From JAGXKT01 sp964531695 (lineage in GTDB: Bacteria > Planctomycetota > Phycisphaerae > SM23-33), in assembly GCA_964531695.1 (NCBI GenBank), contig CAZHEH010000001.1:62001-126000 (forward strand): DNA of 64,000 nt, read 5' to 3'. A program made the position numbers and the translations under genes. Positions within the stretch are counted from its first letter, which is position 1. Each line of letters starts with the position of its first letter. Shown here in pieces: positions 42,728 through 51,456 of the stretch. The notes beneath the pieces are model-generated. The model did not search any database and had not been told where the DNA came from. It saw only the letters and a list, made by a program, of their open reading frames with translations.

Positions 42728-43573
42728 CTACTCCGGCTCCTTCGGTCTGTACACGTACAGAAGGTTCGGCTCGCTGACGACGTAGAGCGTGCCGTCGGGG
42801 GCCAGCGTCACGCCCTCGGCCTGCGGGGCGTACAGTTCCAGCCGGGCGACCTCCTCGCCGTCCAGCGTGCATTCGACGACGCTGGCGCTTTCGTCGCTGA
42901 CGATCAGAAGGTGTCCCGACTTCTCGTGGTAGCAGCAGCCCGCGGCATCGCTGATGTCAACCGTGTCCTCGTCGCAGTCGAATCGCTTGCGGGACTCGGC
43001 CTCCTCCAGGGGGCGGCCCTCGGCCGGAAGCTGCACCTCGTACACCGCCGGGGGCTTCTCCCGCACGCCGAACAGCCGTTTACCCTCGGGGTCGTGCGCG
43101 ATGCCCTCGAGACCCGTGTTCCGGCCGTAGCCCTCGATGACCCGGACGTGCTCGGCCTCGGACAGATCCACGCGCTCGGCGTCCTCATCCGGCACGGGAA
43201 AGATGTACACGACCTGCGCTCCTTCCTCCGTCACGGCCAGCTTGCCGTCGCCCATCCAGGCGATGCCCTCGGTATCACTGCCGCCGGCCAGCGGCAGACG
43301 GCGCAGGACGGTGCCGTCGAGCCCCAGCTCCAGCAGGTCGGTCGGGCCGTTCATCACGGCCCAGAGCGTCTTGCTGTCGGGAACGTAGGTAACGCCCGAG
43401 AGGTTCGTGCGCACCCCCTCGATCTCCACCGGCTCGCCGTCCAGCTCGTAGTCGGCCAGTCCGATCGTGTCTTCGCCGGCCGTGTCCCCCGGCTCTCCCG
43501 CCGAGCAGCCCGTCGCCAGCACGAGCACCGCGAGAAGCGTACACAGTCGCGTCCAAGCGTCTTTTCTGTCCAT
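42728..43573 (-). CDS. SdiA-regulated-type beta-propeller lipoprotein
   Basis: 281 residues from ATG 43573, with AAGGGG upstream. Lipobox LVLATGC gives a lipid-anchored exported protein. The body is a six-bladed-like propeller of the SdiA-regulated family: LSGVTYVPDSKTLWAVMNGP, GGSDTEGIAWMGDGKLAVTEE, GLEGIAHDPEGKRLFGVREK, HLLIVSDESASVVE and AEGVTLAPDGTLYVVSEPN. Function of this family is not established. Lies 154 bases upstream of the membrane propeller gene on the same strand. Confidence 0.87.
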   Translation of the reverse strand: MDRKDAWTRLCTLLAVLVLATGCSAGEPGDTAGEDTIGLADYELDGEPVEIEGVRTNLSGVTYVPDSKTLWAVMNGPTDLLELGLDGTVLRRLPLAGGSDTEGIAWMGDGKLAVTEEGAQVVYIFPVPDEDAERVDLSEAEHVRVIEGYGRNTGLEGIAHDPEGKRLFGVREKPPAVYEVQLPAEGRPLEEAESRKRFDCDEDTVDISDAAGCCYHEKSGHLLIVSDESASVVECTLDGEEVARLELYAPQAEGVTLAPDGTLYVVSEPNLLYVYRPKEPE

Positions 43574-43649
43574 GGCTTTGCCCCTTCGGTCCAAGGTCAG
43601 CGTCCACTCGCCACTTTGTAACGCACAAATCCGTCTCGGGTTCCGCCGC

Positions 43650-46442
43650 TCAGGCGGAATTCCTGCGTGCCGCGTCCGGACGGCCGGTCAGGCGGCCCTC
43701 CAGCACCCGGCCCAGAAAGATCTCCGTGCCGTCAGCGGCGGCGGCCATCCGGTCGTGCACCGCCACCTCAACACGGCCGTCGCTCGTCCCGGCGCGGCGG
43801 GCGTCTTCCCGCACGCCGGCCACGAGCCGCTCGACAGCGTACTGGTGCGCGGCCGCCAACCGGGCGAAGGTCGGGGCCCCCGCTACGCCCTGCACCGCGT
43901 ACTGCCCGGATTCCGTCGGCGAGATTGTAACCTGCCGGCGGACGGACACGCTACTGGTGATCGCGCCGACGGCGTTGGCCACCTCGGCATCGGGGGGGAT
44001 GACGGCCCGCGTTTCGAGCCGCTCGGCCGCCGGCGGCAGGAAGAACCGCACGGGGGCCCCGATGCCGATCAGCGGCCGGCCGAGTTGCACCCGCACCCGC
44101 AGAGCGTCCTCGCCGCCGGTGAGCCAGTTCGCCACGAGCGGACCTTCCGGCACCTCGGCCTCGCCGTTGTCGGCCGTCGCCGCCAGCCGCGCGGCCAACA
44201 CCTCCGTCGCCAACGTCCGGGCGACATGGTCGACCACGCGGCGGGCCAGCGCGGCCGGCTCCAGCCCGGCCAGGCGGCAGACCCACTCCGCGGCGCGGCG
44301 GGACGCCTCCGCGTCCCACAGTGACAGCTCGCCGGTCACGTGCAGCAGGTCCGTCGGCGTCAGCCCGCATCGCTGCACGACATGCTCCTCCTCCAGGCGC
44401 CCGAGCGGCAGGAACTCCCAGGAGACGCTCTCCAGCCGATGGGCCAGCTCGTGCAACGACGCGGGCCGGATCGAGAGCGCCTCCAGGATCGCCCGCTCGG
44501 AATCCGTCGGCTCGAAGGGCGGCTGCCGCCCCGTTGCGGCCAGAACGGGCATGGCGAGGGTCGAGCCGCCGAAGTGGTCCAGGTGACCGGCAATCCAACT
44601 CAGTGCGGCCGTGGCGGCGGGCTGTACGGTCCCCAGCCACGCCAGCGGCGCGACCCGCCGCGGGCCGACGTGCAGCCGCCCGTTGTGCCACGCGACGGCG
44701 CTGTCGCCCCCGAGCCCCCGCGTCCGCATGTCGAGCGCCTTGACGTGCGTCCGCCAGCCGCCGACGGACGCACCCCGCTCGCAGGTCCGCACGAGCCCGC
44801 CCTCGATGACGCCGGTGTCGGTCGTCGTCCCGCCGATGTCGACGACGACGGCATCCCTTTCGCCGGAGAGGTACGCCGCGCCCGCCACGCTGGCCGCCGG
44901 GCCGGAGAGAATCGTCTCGATCGGCCGCTCGCGGGCGGTCTTGACGTTCATCAGCGACCCGTCGCTGCGGACGACCAGGACCGGAGCGACGATGCCCCGC
45001 TCGCCGAGTGCCTCCCCGACGCGATCGAGCAGTTGCTCCAGGCACGGGATGATGCGGGCATTGAGCGCCGAGGTCGCCGCGCGGACTCGGTAGTTGACCT
45101 CGTCCGACACCTCGTGCCCGCACGTCACGCTCAGCCCGGTCCGCTCCCGCAGGATGGCGCGGACCGCCTGCTCGTGGGCCGGGTTGACGTGCCCGGCGAA
45201 GCCCGCCACGGCGAACGCCCCGACCTGCTGCCGCTCGACCATCTCCCGTGCGGCCGAGCGCACCTGGGAAGGGTTGATCGGCGCGGTCTCCGTGCCGTCG
45301 ATCTCCATCCGCCCGTCGAGCACGGCCACGGGACGGTGGTCGATGTCCGCCGGGTCGAACAGGCCGTACGGCGGCATCACCAGCAGGCCGACCTTCTGCC
45401 CGCGACCTTCGACGATCGCGTTGGTCGCCAGCGTCGTCGAGACGGACACCAGCTCGACGCGCGAAAGCAGGCCGGCATCGAGCTGCGATAGCGCGGCCGT
45501 GATGCCCTCGGCGTAGTTCCACTTGGTCGTCAGGGCCTTGGCCTTGCCGGCAACTCGGCGTTCGGCGAAGTCGTAGACCACCACGTCCGTGTAGGTGCCG
45601 CCGGCGTCTATGCCCAGCCCGAGCCGGACCGGCTCGCCGGCCGGCTTCTCGCCGGGCTCGTCGAACACGAGCAGGTCGGACCGTGGCTCGGCCTCGACCG
45701 ATTCCGGTGCGGCCGTGAGCCCCTTGGCCACCGGGTCGTAGAGCGTTCGGCAGCCGGGGGGCACGAACAGCACCTCGTCCCCCGACTCCTCGGCCGTGAG
45801 CCACTGATGGAGCAGAGCGTGCGTGCCGGTCAGCTCCTCGTACTTCCAGCCGAACTCGTCGGCCATGGCGCGGGCGATGTCGGCGTATCGCCTGCCGCCC
45901 GCCCCCGGCGTGTCGATGTAGACGGCCCGCTGGTAGTTGCGCTTCCAGCTATCGAGGAAGTGGCGGATGGCCTCGGCGTTCTCGCGCCCGTGGCGGGCGA
46001 CAAGGTCCTCGAAGCGCTCATCCTCCCGCGGCACGGGTCGCTCGCCGGCGGCGGGTGACTTGTCCTCCACCCACCCGGCCGAGACGTAGTACGTGCCGGG
46101 GTAGTTGGCGAATTGCTCGCGATAGGCCGCGTCCGAGCCGAGCAGCAGCGCGATGCAGTCCTGCACGCGCGGGATGACCAACGGAACCGCGCGGGCCACC
46201 AGCCCGGCCGTGCCCATGCCGCAGAGCCCGTAGCCGATGGCGATGCGCCCGCACTCACCGGATGCGGACGCCCGGTCGATCGCCTCCTGCACGCGCCGCC
46301 GCAACTCGTGCGGCGTCTCGTGCAGCCGCCCGGGCAGGAACTCGGTCGTCACGCGAAGCCCCAGCCGCTCCCCGGCCGCGCGCACCTCCCGCGCCAATAC
46401 GCCGCATGCGATTACGTGGATGTCCGCAACTGGTTCGCTCAA
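43650..46442 (-). CDS. DUF1638 domain fused to hydantoinase/oxoprolinase-type ASKHA domain
   Basis: 930 residues from TTG 46442 (start uncertain, no Shine-Dalgarno). Residues about 8-225 are a DUF1638 type domain: HVIACGVLAREV, IAIGYGLCGMGTAGL, RVQDCIALLLGSDAAY. Residues about 273-930 are hydantoinase A/oxoprolinase: GLGIDAGGTYTDVVVYD, STTLATNAIVEGRG, ALNARIIPCLEQLL, VVDIGGTTTDTGVIEGG and RGLGGDSAV. These are actin-fold ATPases that open cyclic amides, or in some relatives activate corrinoid proteins. DUF1638 genes often sit by corrinoid methyltransferases in other genomes. Thus a corrinoid-linked role is possible but not shown. No hydantoinase B partner is adjacent. Confidence 0.8.
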   Translation of the reverse strand: MSEPVADIHVIACGVLAREVRAAGERLGLRVTTEFLPGRLHETPHELRRRVQEAIDRASASGECGRIAIGYGLCGMGTAGLVARAVPLVIPRVQDCIALLLGSDAAYREQFANYPGTYYVSAGWVEDKSPAAGERPVPREDERFEDLVARHGRENAEAIRHFLDSWKRNYQRAVYIDTPGAGGRRYADIARAMADEFGWKYEELTGTHALLHQWLTAEESGDEVLFVPPGCRTLYDPVAKGLTAAPESVEAEPRSDLLVFDEPGEKPAGEPVRLGLGIDAGGTYTDVVVYDFAERRVAGKAKALTTKWNYAEGITAALSQLDAGLLSRVELVSVSTTLATNAIVEGRGQKVGLLVMPPYGLFDPADIDHRPVAVLDGRMEIDGTETAPINPSQVRSAAREMVERQQVGAFAVAGFAGHVNPAHEQAVRAILRERTGLSVTCGHEVSDEVNYRVRAATSALNARIIPCLEQLLDRVGEALGERGIVAPVLVVRSDGSLMNVKTARERPIETILSGPAASVAGAAYLSGERDAVVVDIGGTTTDTGVIEGGLVRTCERGASVGGWRTHVKALDMRTRGLGGDSAVAWHNGRLHVGPRRVAPLAWLGTVQPAATAALSWIAGHLDHFGGSTLAMPVLAATGRQPPFEPTDSERAILEALSIRPASLHELAHRLESVSWEFLPLGRLEEEHVVQRCGLTPTDLLHVTGELSLWDAEASRRAAEWVCRLAGLEPAALARRVVDHVARTLATEVLAARLAATADNGEAEVPEGPLVANWLTGGEDALRVRVQLGRPLIGIGAPVRFFLPPAAERLETRAVIPPDAEVANAVGAITSSVSVRRQVTISPTESGQYAVQGVAGAPTFARLAAAHQYAVERLVAGVREDARRAGTSDGRVEVAVHDRMAAAADGTEIFLGRVLEGRLTGRPDAARRNSA

Positions 46443-46529
46443 GGGGTCGCGTTCCGTCGGGGCGCGGCTCCGCGGCGCGGAGTGGCACGGCCGGCTCGTC
46501 CAGCCGTGCTTCCATCCAAACCGCAGGCC

Positions 46530-47132
46530 TCAGAAATGGCAAGACCCGGCGTTGCGCTTCCGGAGGTACTGCTGGTGATATTCCTCGGCCTGCCAGAACG
46601 CCCCGGCCGGGGTGATCTCCGTGGCGATGGGCCGGCGGAATCGCTCCTGGGCCCGCTCGCGCGACGCCTCCGCCGCCTCGCGCTGCGACTCGTCGTGGTA
46701 GAAGATCGCCGAGCGGTACTGCGAGCCGACGTCCGGGCCCTGCCGATTCCGCTGCGTCGGATCGTGGCTTTCCCAGAAGACCTCCAGCAGCCGGTCGTAG
46801 CTGACCTCGCTCGGATCGTAGATCACCCGGACCGCCTCGGCGTGCCCGGTGTTCCCGGCGCATACCTGCTTGTAGGTCGGGCCCTCGGCGTGCCCGCCCG
46901 TGTAGCCGACGCTCGTCTCGACCACGCCGGGCGTCTGCCGGAACGTCTCCTCCACGCCCCAGAAGCACCCGGCCGCGAAGGTCGCCTGCTCGCATCCGTC
47001 GCCCACGCTCTCGTCCGCGCGCCGCGTTGGGTTGTCCGAAGCCATGCCGGCCTCCTCCGCCCCGCACCCCGCCAGAGCGGCGGCCAACGCCCCGGCCGCC
47101 AGGATCGCTATTGACATACGTGCAGGAATCAT
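46530..47132 (-). CDS. msrA: Peptide methionine sulfoxide reductase A, lipoprotein
   Basis: 200 residues. A signal peptide with lipobox ALAGC (Cys23) anchors the enzyme outside the cytoplasm. Catalytic Cys56 in AGCFWGVEETF; VGYTGGHAEGPTYKQVCAGNTGHAEAV and the substrate pocket FWESHDPTQRNRQGPDVGSQYRS follow. Cys198 near the end (GSCHF) may resolve the sulfenic acid. Repairs oxidised methionine in exported proteins. No Shine-Dalgarno; TATGAT lies 6 bases before the ATG. Confidence 0.94.
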   Translation of the reverse strand: MIPARMSIAILAAGALAAALAGCGAEEAGMASDNPTRRADESVGDGCEQATFAAGCFWGVEETFRQTPGVVETSVGYTGGHAEGPTYKQVCAGNTGHAEAVRVIYDPSEVSYDRLLEVFWESHDPTQRNRQGPDVGSQYRSAIFYHDESQREAAEASRERAQERFRRPIATEITPAGAFWQAEEYHQQYLRKRNAGSCHF

Positions 47133-47138
47133 CGTTAC

Positions 47139-47144
47139 ATCATA
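47139..47144 (-). promoter_or_regulatory. Candidate -10 box of a leaderless msrA promoter
   Basis: Minus-strand TATGAT ends 6 bases before ATG 47132. The -35 region has no good match. Diverges from the next promoter. Confidence 0.45.
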
Positions 47145-47190
47145 GTTCGCCCCGGCCCGATTCCGGCTGGGCTTGGGGCTTTCCGCCGCG

Positions 47191-47196
47191 TATATT
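47191..47196 (+). promoter_or_regulatory. Candidate -10 box of the GHMP kinase promoter
   Basis: TATATT ends 9 bases before ATG 47206, which has no Shine-Dalgarno sequence. No good -35 is seen. Confidence 0.4.
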
Positions 47197-47205
47197 CATG
47201 TCCCG

Positions 47206-48291
47206 ATGAGTGACGCCCGACAATCCGTCGAACTCTTCGTCCCCGGCAGGTTGTGCCTGTTCGGCGAGCACGCCGACTGGGCCGGCGCACGAGGTCCGCA
47301 CCTGGGCTACTGCCTGGTCATCGGCACGGATCAGGGCATCACGGCCGAGGCGAGGCCTTCCGATGAATTCGCGGTCGAATCGCAGATTCCCGACGCCGAC
47401 GGCCGGCCCAGCGGGCGCGTGCGCCGGATGAGCTGCCCGTTCGAGCCGGACGCGCTCCGCGAGGCCGCGTGCGACCAGGACGAGTTCTTCCGCTACTGCG
47501 CGGGCGTCGCCCACGAAATGGCGGACGTGCCGGGCGTCGGCGGGCTGGAGGTCCGCATCACGGCCATGGACCTGCCGCTCCGCAAGGGCGTGTCCAGCTC
47601 AGCGGCGGTCTGCATTCTCCTGGCGAGGGCCTTTGACGCCGTCTACGACCTCCGCCTGTTCCCGCACGAGCTGATGGAGGCGGCCTATCACGGCGAGCGG
47701 CTCACCGGCAGCGGCTGCGGACGCATGGACCAGGCCTGCATCTACGGCAAGACGCCCGTCCTGCTGACCTTCGGCTCGAAGGCCGAGCCACGCGTCGAGC
47801 CGGTCTTCCCCGGCGGCGACGTACCGATGTTCTTCGTCGATCTCGCCGGTCGGAAGGACACCGTCCGAATCCTGACCGACCTGCAGGCCGCCCACCCGCG
47901 GAGCCGCGAGCTGCAGGAAGCCCTCGGCCCCGCCAACGAGCGGGTCGTCCGCCGGGCGTACCGGGCCCTGTCGTCGGGCGACGCCGAGCGGCTCGGCGCG
48001 CTGATGCGCGAGGCCCAGGAGCTTTTCGACGCGGCCGTGGCGCCGCACTCGCGGGACGAGCTGGCCGGCCCGCTGCTGCACGAGCTGCTCGGCTGGGAGG
48101 AGTTGGCGCCGCACGTCCACGGCGGCAAGGGCGTCGGCAGCCAAGGCGACGGCACGGCCCAGTTCGTGGCGCGCTCCGCCGAGGACCGAGAAGCCGCCAT
48201 GGCCAGAATCGTCGAGCAATATCCGCAGATGCGCTGCTACCCGCTGACCATCGCCGCCACCGCACCGACCGGCGCCGCCCAACATGCCTGA
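47206..48291 (+). CDS. GHMP-family sugar kinase, galactokinase-like
   Basis: 361 residues from ATG 47206. Motif 1 VPGRLCLFGEHADWAG parallels galactokinase PGRVNLIGEHTDY; motif 2 LRKGVSSSAAVCILLA is the ATP loop; CGRMDQA carries the catalytic Asp; motif 3 region GGKGVGSQGDGTAQF. Should phosphorylate a sugar at C1 in the cytoplasm. The sugar is not clear: changes in motif 1 mean it may be L-arabinose, a heptose or a galactose derivative rather than galactose. The next gene, a glycosyltransferase, starts inside its last codons. Confidence 0.85.
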   Translation: MSDARQSVELFVPGRLCLFGEHADWAGARGPHLGYCLVIGTDQGITAEARPSDEFAVESQIPDADGRPSGRVRRMSCPFEPDALREAACDQDEFFRYCAGVAHEMADVPGVGGLEVRITAMDLPLRKGVSSSAAVCILLARAFDAVYDLRLFPHELMEAAYHGERLTGSGCGRMDQACIYGKTPVLLTFGSKAEPRVEPVFPGGDVPMFFVDLAGRKDTVRILTDLQAAHPRSRELQEALGPANERVVRRAYRALSSGDAERLGALMREAQELFDAAVAPHSRDELAGPLLHELLGWEELAPHVHGGKGVGSQGDGTAQFVARSAEDREAAMARIVEQYPQMRCYPLTIAATAPTGAAQHA

Positions 48292-49099
48292 GAACCCGAA
48301 CACGCCCTCCGGCGAGGGCCTCACGCTTTCCGTCGTCATCCCCGTGTACAACGAGTTGAACACGTGGCGCGACCTGCTCGCCCGCGTGCTCGAGGTGGAC
48401 CTGCCCGGCTGGCGGCGGGAGGTCGTGCTCGTCGACGACGGCTCGACCGACGGCACGCGCGAGCAGCTCCGCGAGCTGGCCGACGAGCCGCCCGCGGAGG
48501 GCGCTGAGTTCCACGTCGTCTTCCACGAGCGGAACCAGGGCAAGGGCGCCGCGCTGCGGACGGGCTTCGCCGCGGCGGCGGGAGACGTCGTCATCATCCA
48601 GGACGCCGACCTCGAGTACGACCCGAGAGACTACCCCCGCCTGCTCGAACCGCTCGCCGCGGGCGAGGTCGACGTCGTCTACGGCAGCCGGTTCTCCGGC
48701 GGCGGCTCGCGGAAGGGCTATTGGAAGAACTACCTGGCCAACCGCTTCCTGACCTGGCTGTCCAACCGCACCACCGGCCTGCGCCTGACGGACATGGAAA
48801 CGTGCTACAAGGCGTTCCGCCGCGAGCTCATTCAGTCCGTGCCGCTGGAGCAGGACCGCTTCGGCTTCGAGCCGGAGGTGACGGCCAAGCTCGCCAAGCT
48901 GGGGGCCCGCTTCCGCGAGTTGCCGATCCGCTACGACCCGCGCACGCACGAGGCCGGCAAGAAGATCGGCTACCGCGACGGGCTCAAGGCGATCTGGTGC
49001 ATCCTGAAGTACGGCCTCCGGTCCAAGCGCCGCCTGCGCCGCGAGACCGAGGCCCGCCGCGCCGCGCGGGACGCCGCACCTACGGACCCTTCACCCTGA
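48284..49099 (+). CDS. GT2-family glycosyltransferase, DPM1/undecaprenyl-phosphate type
   Basis: 271 residues; ATG overlaps the end of the kinase gene by 8 bases. GT-A fold of family 2: LSVVIPVYNELNTWRDLLAR, VVLVDDGSTDGT, ERNQGKGAALRTGFAAA, the DxD region IIQDADLEYDP and YGSRF. The late sequence (METCYKAFRRE, GFEPEVTAKLAK, LPIRYDPRTHEAGKKIGY) is typical of dolichol/undecaprenyl-phosphate sugar transferases and their relatives. No membrane segments. Probably surface glycan synthesis using a sugar supplied by the neighbouring kinase. Its tail overlaps the convergent gene by 20 bases. Confidence 0.88.
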   Translation: MPENPNTPSGEGLTLSVVIPVYNELNTWRDLLARVLEVDLPGWRREVVLVDDGSTDGTREQLRELADEPPAEGAEFHVVFHERNQGKGAALRTGFAAAAGDVVIIQDADLEYDPRDYPRLLEPLAAGEVDVVYGSRFSGGGSRKGYWKNYLANRFLTWLSNRTTGLRLTDMETCYKAFRRELIQSVPLEQDRFGFEPEVTAKLAKLGARFRELPIRYDPRTHEAGKKIGYRDGLKAIWCILKYGLRSKRRLRRETEARRAARDAAPTDPSP

Positions 49100-49550
49100 G
49101 CCGGCGCCGGGCCTGGTCGGCCGCGGGCTGGTCGGCGTACTCCGTCGTCACCCGGCCGTACAGCGAACGGGCCTCCGACACGCGACCGAGCTTCTCCCGA
49201 CAGTAGCCGAGCCAGAACGTCGCCTCCGCCGCGAGGCGCCGGTCGCCCGAGTTCTCGAATCGCTCCGGCAAGAATTGCAGCAACTCGGCCGCCTCGTGGT
49301 ACTCCCCGCTGGCGGCCTTGGCCACGGCCTGTTCCAGCGCCTTGGCGTTGGTGCCCGAGGTACGGTAATCCACTCGCCGCAACGGTCCGTCCGGCCCGGC
49401 TTCCTCCGCCGGCACGGGCGCTTCCTTCCGCGCCGGCGCGGGCTGGTACATCGGCTCGTAGGACCATCCCGGCGCGTTGGCGCAGCCGCCCGCCGCCGCG
49501 AACACAGCCGCCAGCAAGAGCCCCGCAAGTTGTGCCGCCCTACGCCGCAT
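49080..49550 (-). CDS. TPR-type lipoprotein
   Basis: 156 residues. Signal peptide with lipobox AAAGGC. The mature part has a Pro/Glu-rich stretch and two helical repeats of tetratricopeptide kind (ALEQAVAKAASGEYHEAAEL; RRLAAEATFWLGYCREKLGR; SEARSLYGRVTTEYADQPAA), as in YbgF/BamD-like lipoproteins. Third gene of an apparent operon with an ECF sigma factor and a membrane coiled-coil protein; its start overlaps the end of the latter by 11 bases. Confidence 0.8.
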   Translation of the reverse strand: MRRRAAQLAGLLLAAVFAAAGGCANAPGWSYEPMYQPAPARKEAPVPAEEAGPDGPLRRVDYRTSGTNAKALEQAVAKAASGEYHEAAELLQFLPERFENSGDRRLAAEATFWLGYCREKLGRVSEARSLYGRVTTEYADQPAADQARRRLRVKGP

Positions 49551-50712
49551 CCTTTGCTCCCGTGAGGATCAGCTTCGCCTCGAACAGAAGCATCCGCAGG
49601 TCCGGCCCGCCGCCTCGACCGGCCAGGGCCTGCTCGATCCTCGTCAGCACGTCGGTCCGGTCCACCAGCGCCGCAAACCCCTTGGCCGCGCCCGGCGCCT
49701 GGGGGTCCAGCATGTCCAGACGGGTGAAGACCACCTCGATCACGCCCAGCAGCTCCGCCGCCTCGCCGCCGCCCGAGGCCAGACGGGACGCTCGCTCGAC
49801 GATCCGAGCATCGGCCGCCGCGCGCTGGTGCCCGGCCAGACCGGCCCGGCCGCGCCCCAAGGCCGACAGATACGCCCGCGTGAAATCCGACATCATCGCG
49901 GCGTGCCGGGCCTCCACCCGGCTGAGTTCCGCCGCCAGGTCTTCGGCGCGGGCCATGGCCGTGTCGTTCATTCGGCGGAGCCGCTCCAACTCCCCGCCGG
50001 CCGCCGCCAAGCGCCGCTCCGCCGCCTCGGCACGGGCCCTCGCCTTCGCCAGGGCCTCTTCCCACCCGGATTCCGCCTTGGACAGCGCATCGCGCAACTC
50101 CTCGACCTCGGTTTCCCGCTCCGCCAGCAAGCGCTTGTGTTCGTCCAGCCGCCCCCCCAGCGTCTCCGCGGCCGTCCGGGCCTTCCGCGCGTCTTGCTCA
50201 GCGGCCGCGATCGCTTGCGTCAACTCGTCGATGCGCTCGCGCTGCTCGGCCGGGTCCGCGTCGTCCAGCTTCGCTCGAAGCTCCGCCACGCGGTCGCGGG
50301 AATCCGCGAGTTCCTCCGCCAACCGCCCCCTCCGGTCCCGCTCGGCCGACAGTTGCTGCCGGAGCGACACGACCTCCGCATCCGGAAGAACCTCCTCGGG
50401 CGCTTCTTCCGCCGGGCGCTCGGGGGCCGCCTCAGAGGCCGGCGCGGCGCCATGGTCCTCGGCCGCACGGTTTGCGTACCCGCCGCCGAGCGAGAACACG
50501 TACACGGCCGCCACGAGCAGTACGGCCGCCGCGGCCGAGGGCAAAGCCCATCGCAGCACGCCCGCCCACGGCAGACGCTCGCCGGCGGCGCGGGTCGGCA
50601 CGGCGCGCGGCGGGGTCTTCGCGCCGCCGCCGGATCGCACGGCCTCGTCGGCGCCCCATTGCCGCAGCAGTCCTTCGAGCCGCTCGTTCGCGCTGTCACC
50701 CTGTTCGTTCAT
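49540..50712 (-). CDS. Membrane coiled-coil protein, candidate anti-sigma factor
   Basis: 390 residues. A cytosolic N-terminal part of about 48 residues (ERLEGLLRQWGADEAV), one membrane segment (RWALPSAAAAVLLVAAVYVF, about 54-73), a Glu/Ala/Pro linker and a long coiled coil (about 113-280) rich in Ala, Glu and Arg, then a helical end. It follows the ECF sigma gene by 40 bases, the usual place and topology of an anti-sigma factor. I see no zinc-binding HxxxCxxC motif in its N-terminus, so this is by position and topology only. Confidence 0.7.
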   Translation of the reverse strand: MNEQGDSANERLEGLLRQWGADEAVRSGGGAKTPPRAVPTRAAGERLPWAGVLRWALPSAAAAVLLVAAVYVFSLGGGYANRAAEDHGAAPASEAAPERPAEEAPEEVLPDAEVVSLRQQLSAERDRRGRLAEELADSRDRVAELRAKLDDADPAEQRERIDELTQAIAAAEQDARKARTAAETLGGRLDEHKRLLAERETEVEELRDALSKAESGWEEALAKARARAEAAERRLAAAGGELERLRRMNDTAMARAEDLAAELSRVEARHAAMMSDFTRAYLSALGRGRAGLAGHQRAAADARIVERASRLASGGGEAAELLGVIEVVFTRLDMLDPQAPGAAKGFAALVDRTDVLTRIEQALAGRGGGPDLRMLLFEAKLILTGAKDAA

Positions 50713-50752
50713 TCCTCTTGTTCTATCCTGCCGGACGCCCGGCCGCGCATCC

Positions 50753-51304
50753 TCAGCATATGCCTTTTTCCCGCAGGCAGCGCTCCAGCATGGCCGTGGC
50801 CTCCGTCAGACGCAACCGCACGGTCGCCTCGGGAACGCCCGTTGCGGCGGAGATGCCGCGCGTCGTCCTCGCCTCCACGTACCGGAGCCGCACAATCCGG
50901 CCCAACTCCTCCGGCAGCTTGGCCACACAGTCCCTCACGGCGCCGACCTCCTCGGCCTGCTCGGCGGAGAGGCCGGGGTTATCCGTCGCCTCGAGCACGG
51001 CCTCGGCCAGCTCCGGGTCGTAGCTGTCGGGCGCCGGTCGGCGCGCGAACTGCTTCCGCGCCACGTTCCGCGCGATGGCCGAAATCCAGGTGGAGAACGC
51101 CCCGCGTTGCATATCGAACGTATGCAGCGACCGGACCACCCGCGCAAAGGTCTGCTGCGTCAGGTCCTCGGCGTCGGCCGGGGCAAAGCCCGTCCGCGCG
51201 AAATACACCCGCAGCCGCGGCGCGTGCCCGGCGTAGAGCGCGTCGAACGCCTCGCCGTCGCCGGCCAGATATCGCTGAACGAGCTGGGCGTCGTTGTGCT
51301 TCAT
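50753..51304 (-). CDS. ECF-type RNA polymerase sigma factor
   Basis: 183 residues from ATG 51304, with AAGGGGAC upstream; the frame extends upstream without conserved sequence. Sigma region 2: EAFDALYAGHAPRLRVYF, DAEDLTQQTFARVVRSLHTF, FSTWISAIARNVARKQ. Region 4: LPEELGRIVRLRYVEARTTR and ATGVPEATVRLRLTEATAML. Planctomycetes carry many such factors, usually controlled by an adjacent anti-sigma factor. Heads an operon with the coiled-coil membrane protein and TPR lipoprotein; divergent from the lipoprotein gene at 51457. Confidence 0.92.
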   Translation of the reverse strand: MKHNDAQLVQRYLAGDGEAFDALYAGHAPRLRVYFARTGFAPADAEDLTQQTFARVVRSLHTFDMQRGAFSTWISAIARNVARKQFARRPAPDSYDPELAEAVLEATDNPGLSAEQAEEVGAVRDCVAKLPEELGRIVRLRYVEARTTRGISAATGVPEATVRLRLTEATAMLERCLREKGIC

Positions 51305-51418
51305 CCGTCCCCTTCGGATCGTGATTGTGCCCCATCCTCGCGGCCGCGTCAATCCGCGCGACCGGGGGCGCATTTCTGCGCAAGCCCGCCCCCGTCGGGT
51401 AGAGCCGGGCAGATCGAC

Positions 51419-51433
51419 GCCCCCGACGGGGGC
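51419..51433. repeat. GC-rich inverted repeat before the lipoprotein gene
   Basis: GCCCCC, GAC, GGGGGC: a perfect 6-bp stem. A related CCCCCGTCGGG lies 31 bases upstream at 51389-51399. Both lie in the 152-base divergent region between the sigma factor gene and the lipoprotein gene, 24 bases before ATG 51457. No U run, so not a terminator; could be an operator or an mRNA hairpin. Confidence 0.35.
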
Positions 51434-51456
51434 TGCAAACAGTGAAAGGAAAAGAT

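Noticed and set aside
51419..51433. Terminator
   Set aside because: A strong stem but no U run, and it lies upstream of a gene start.
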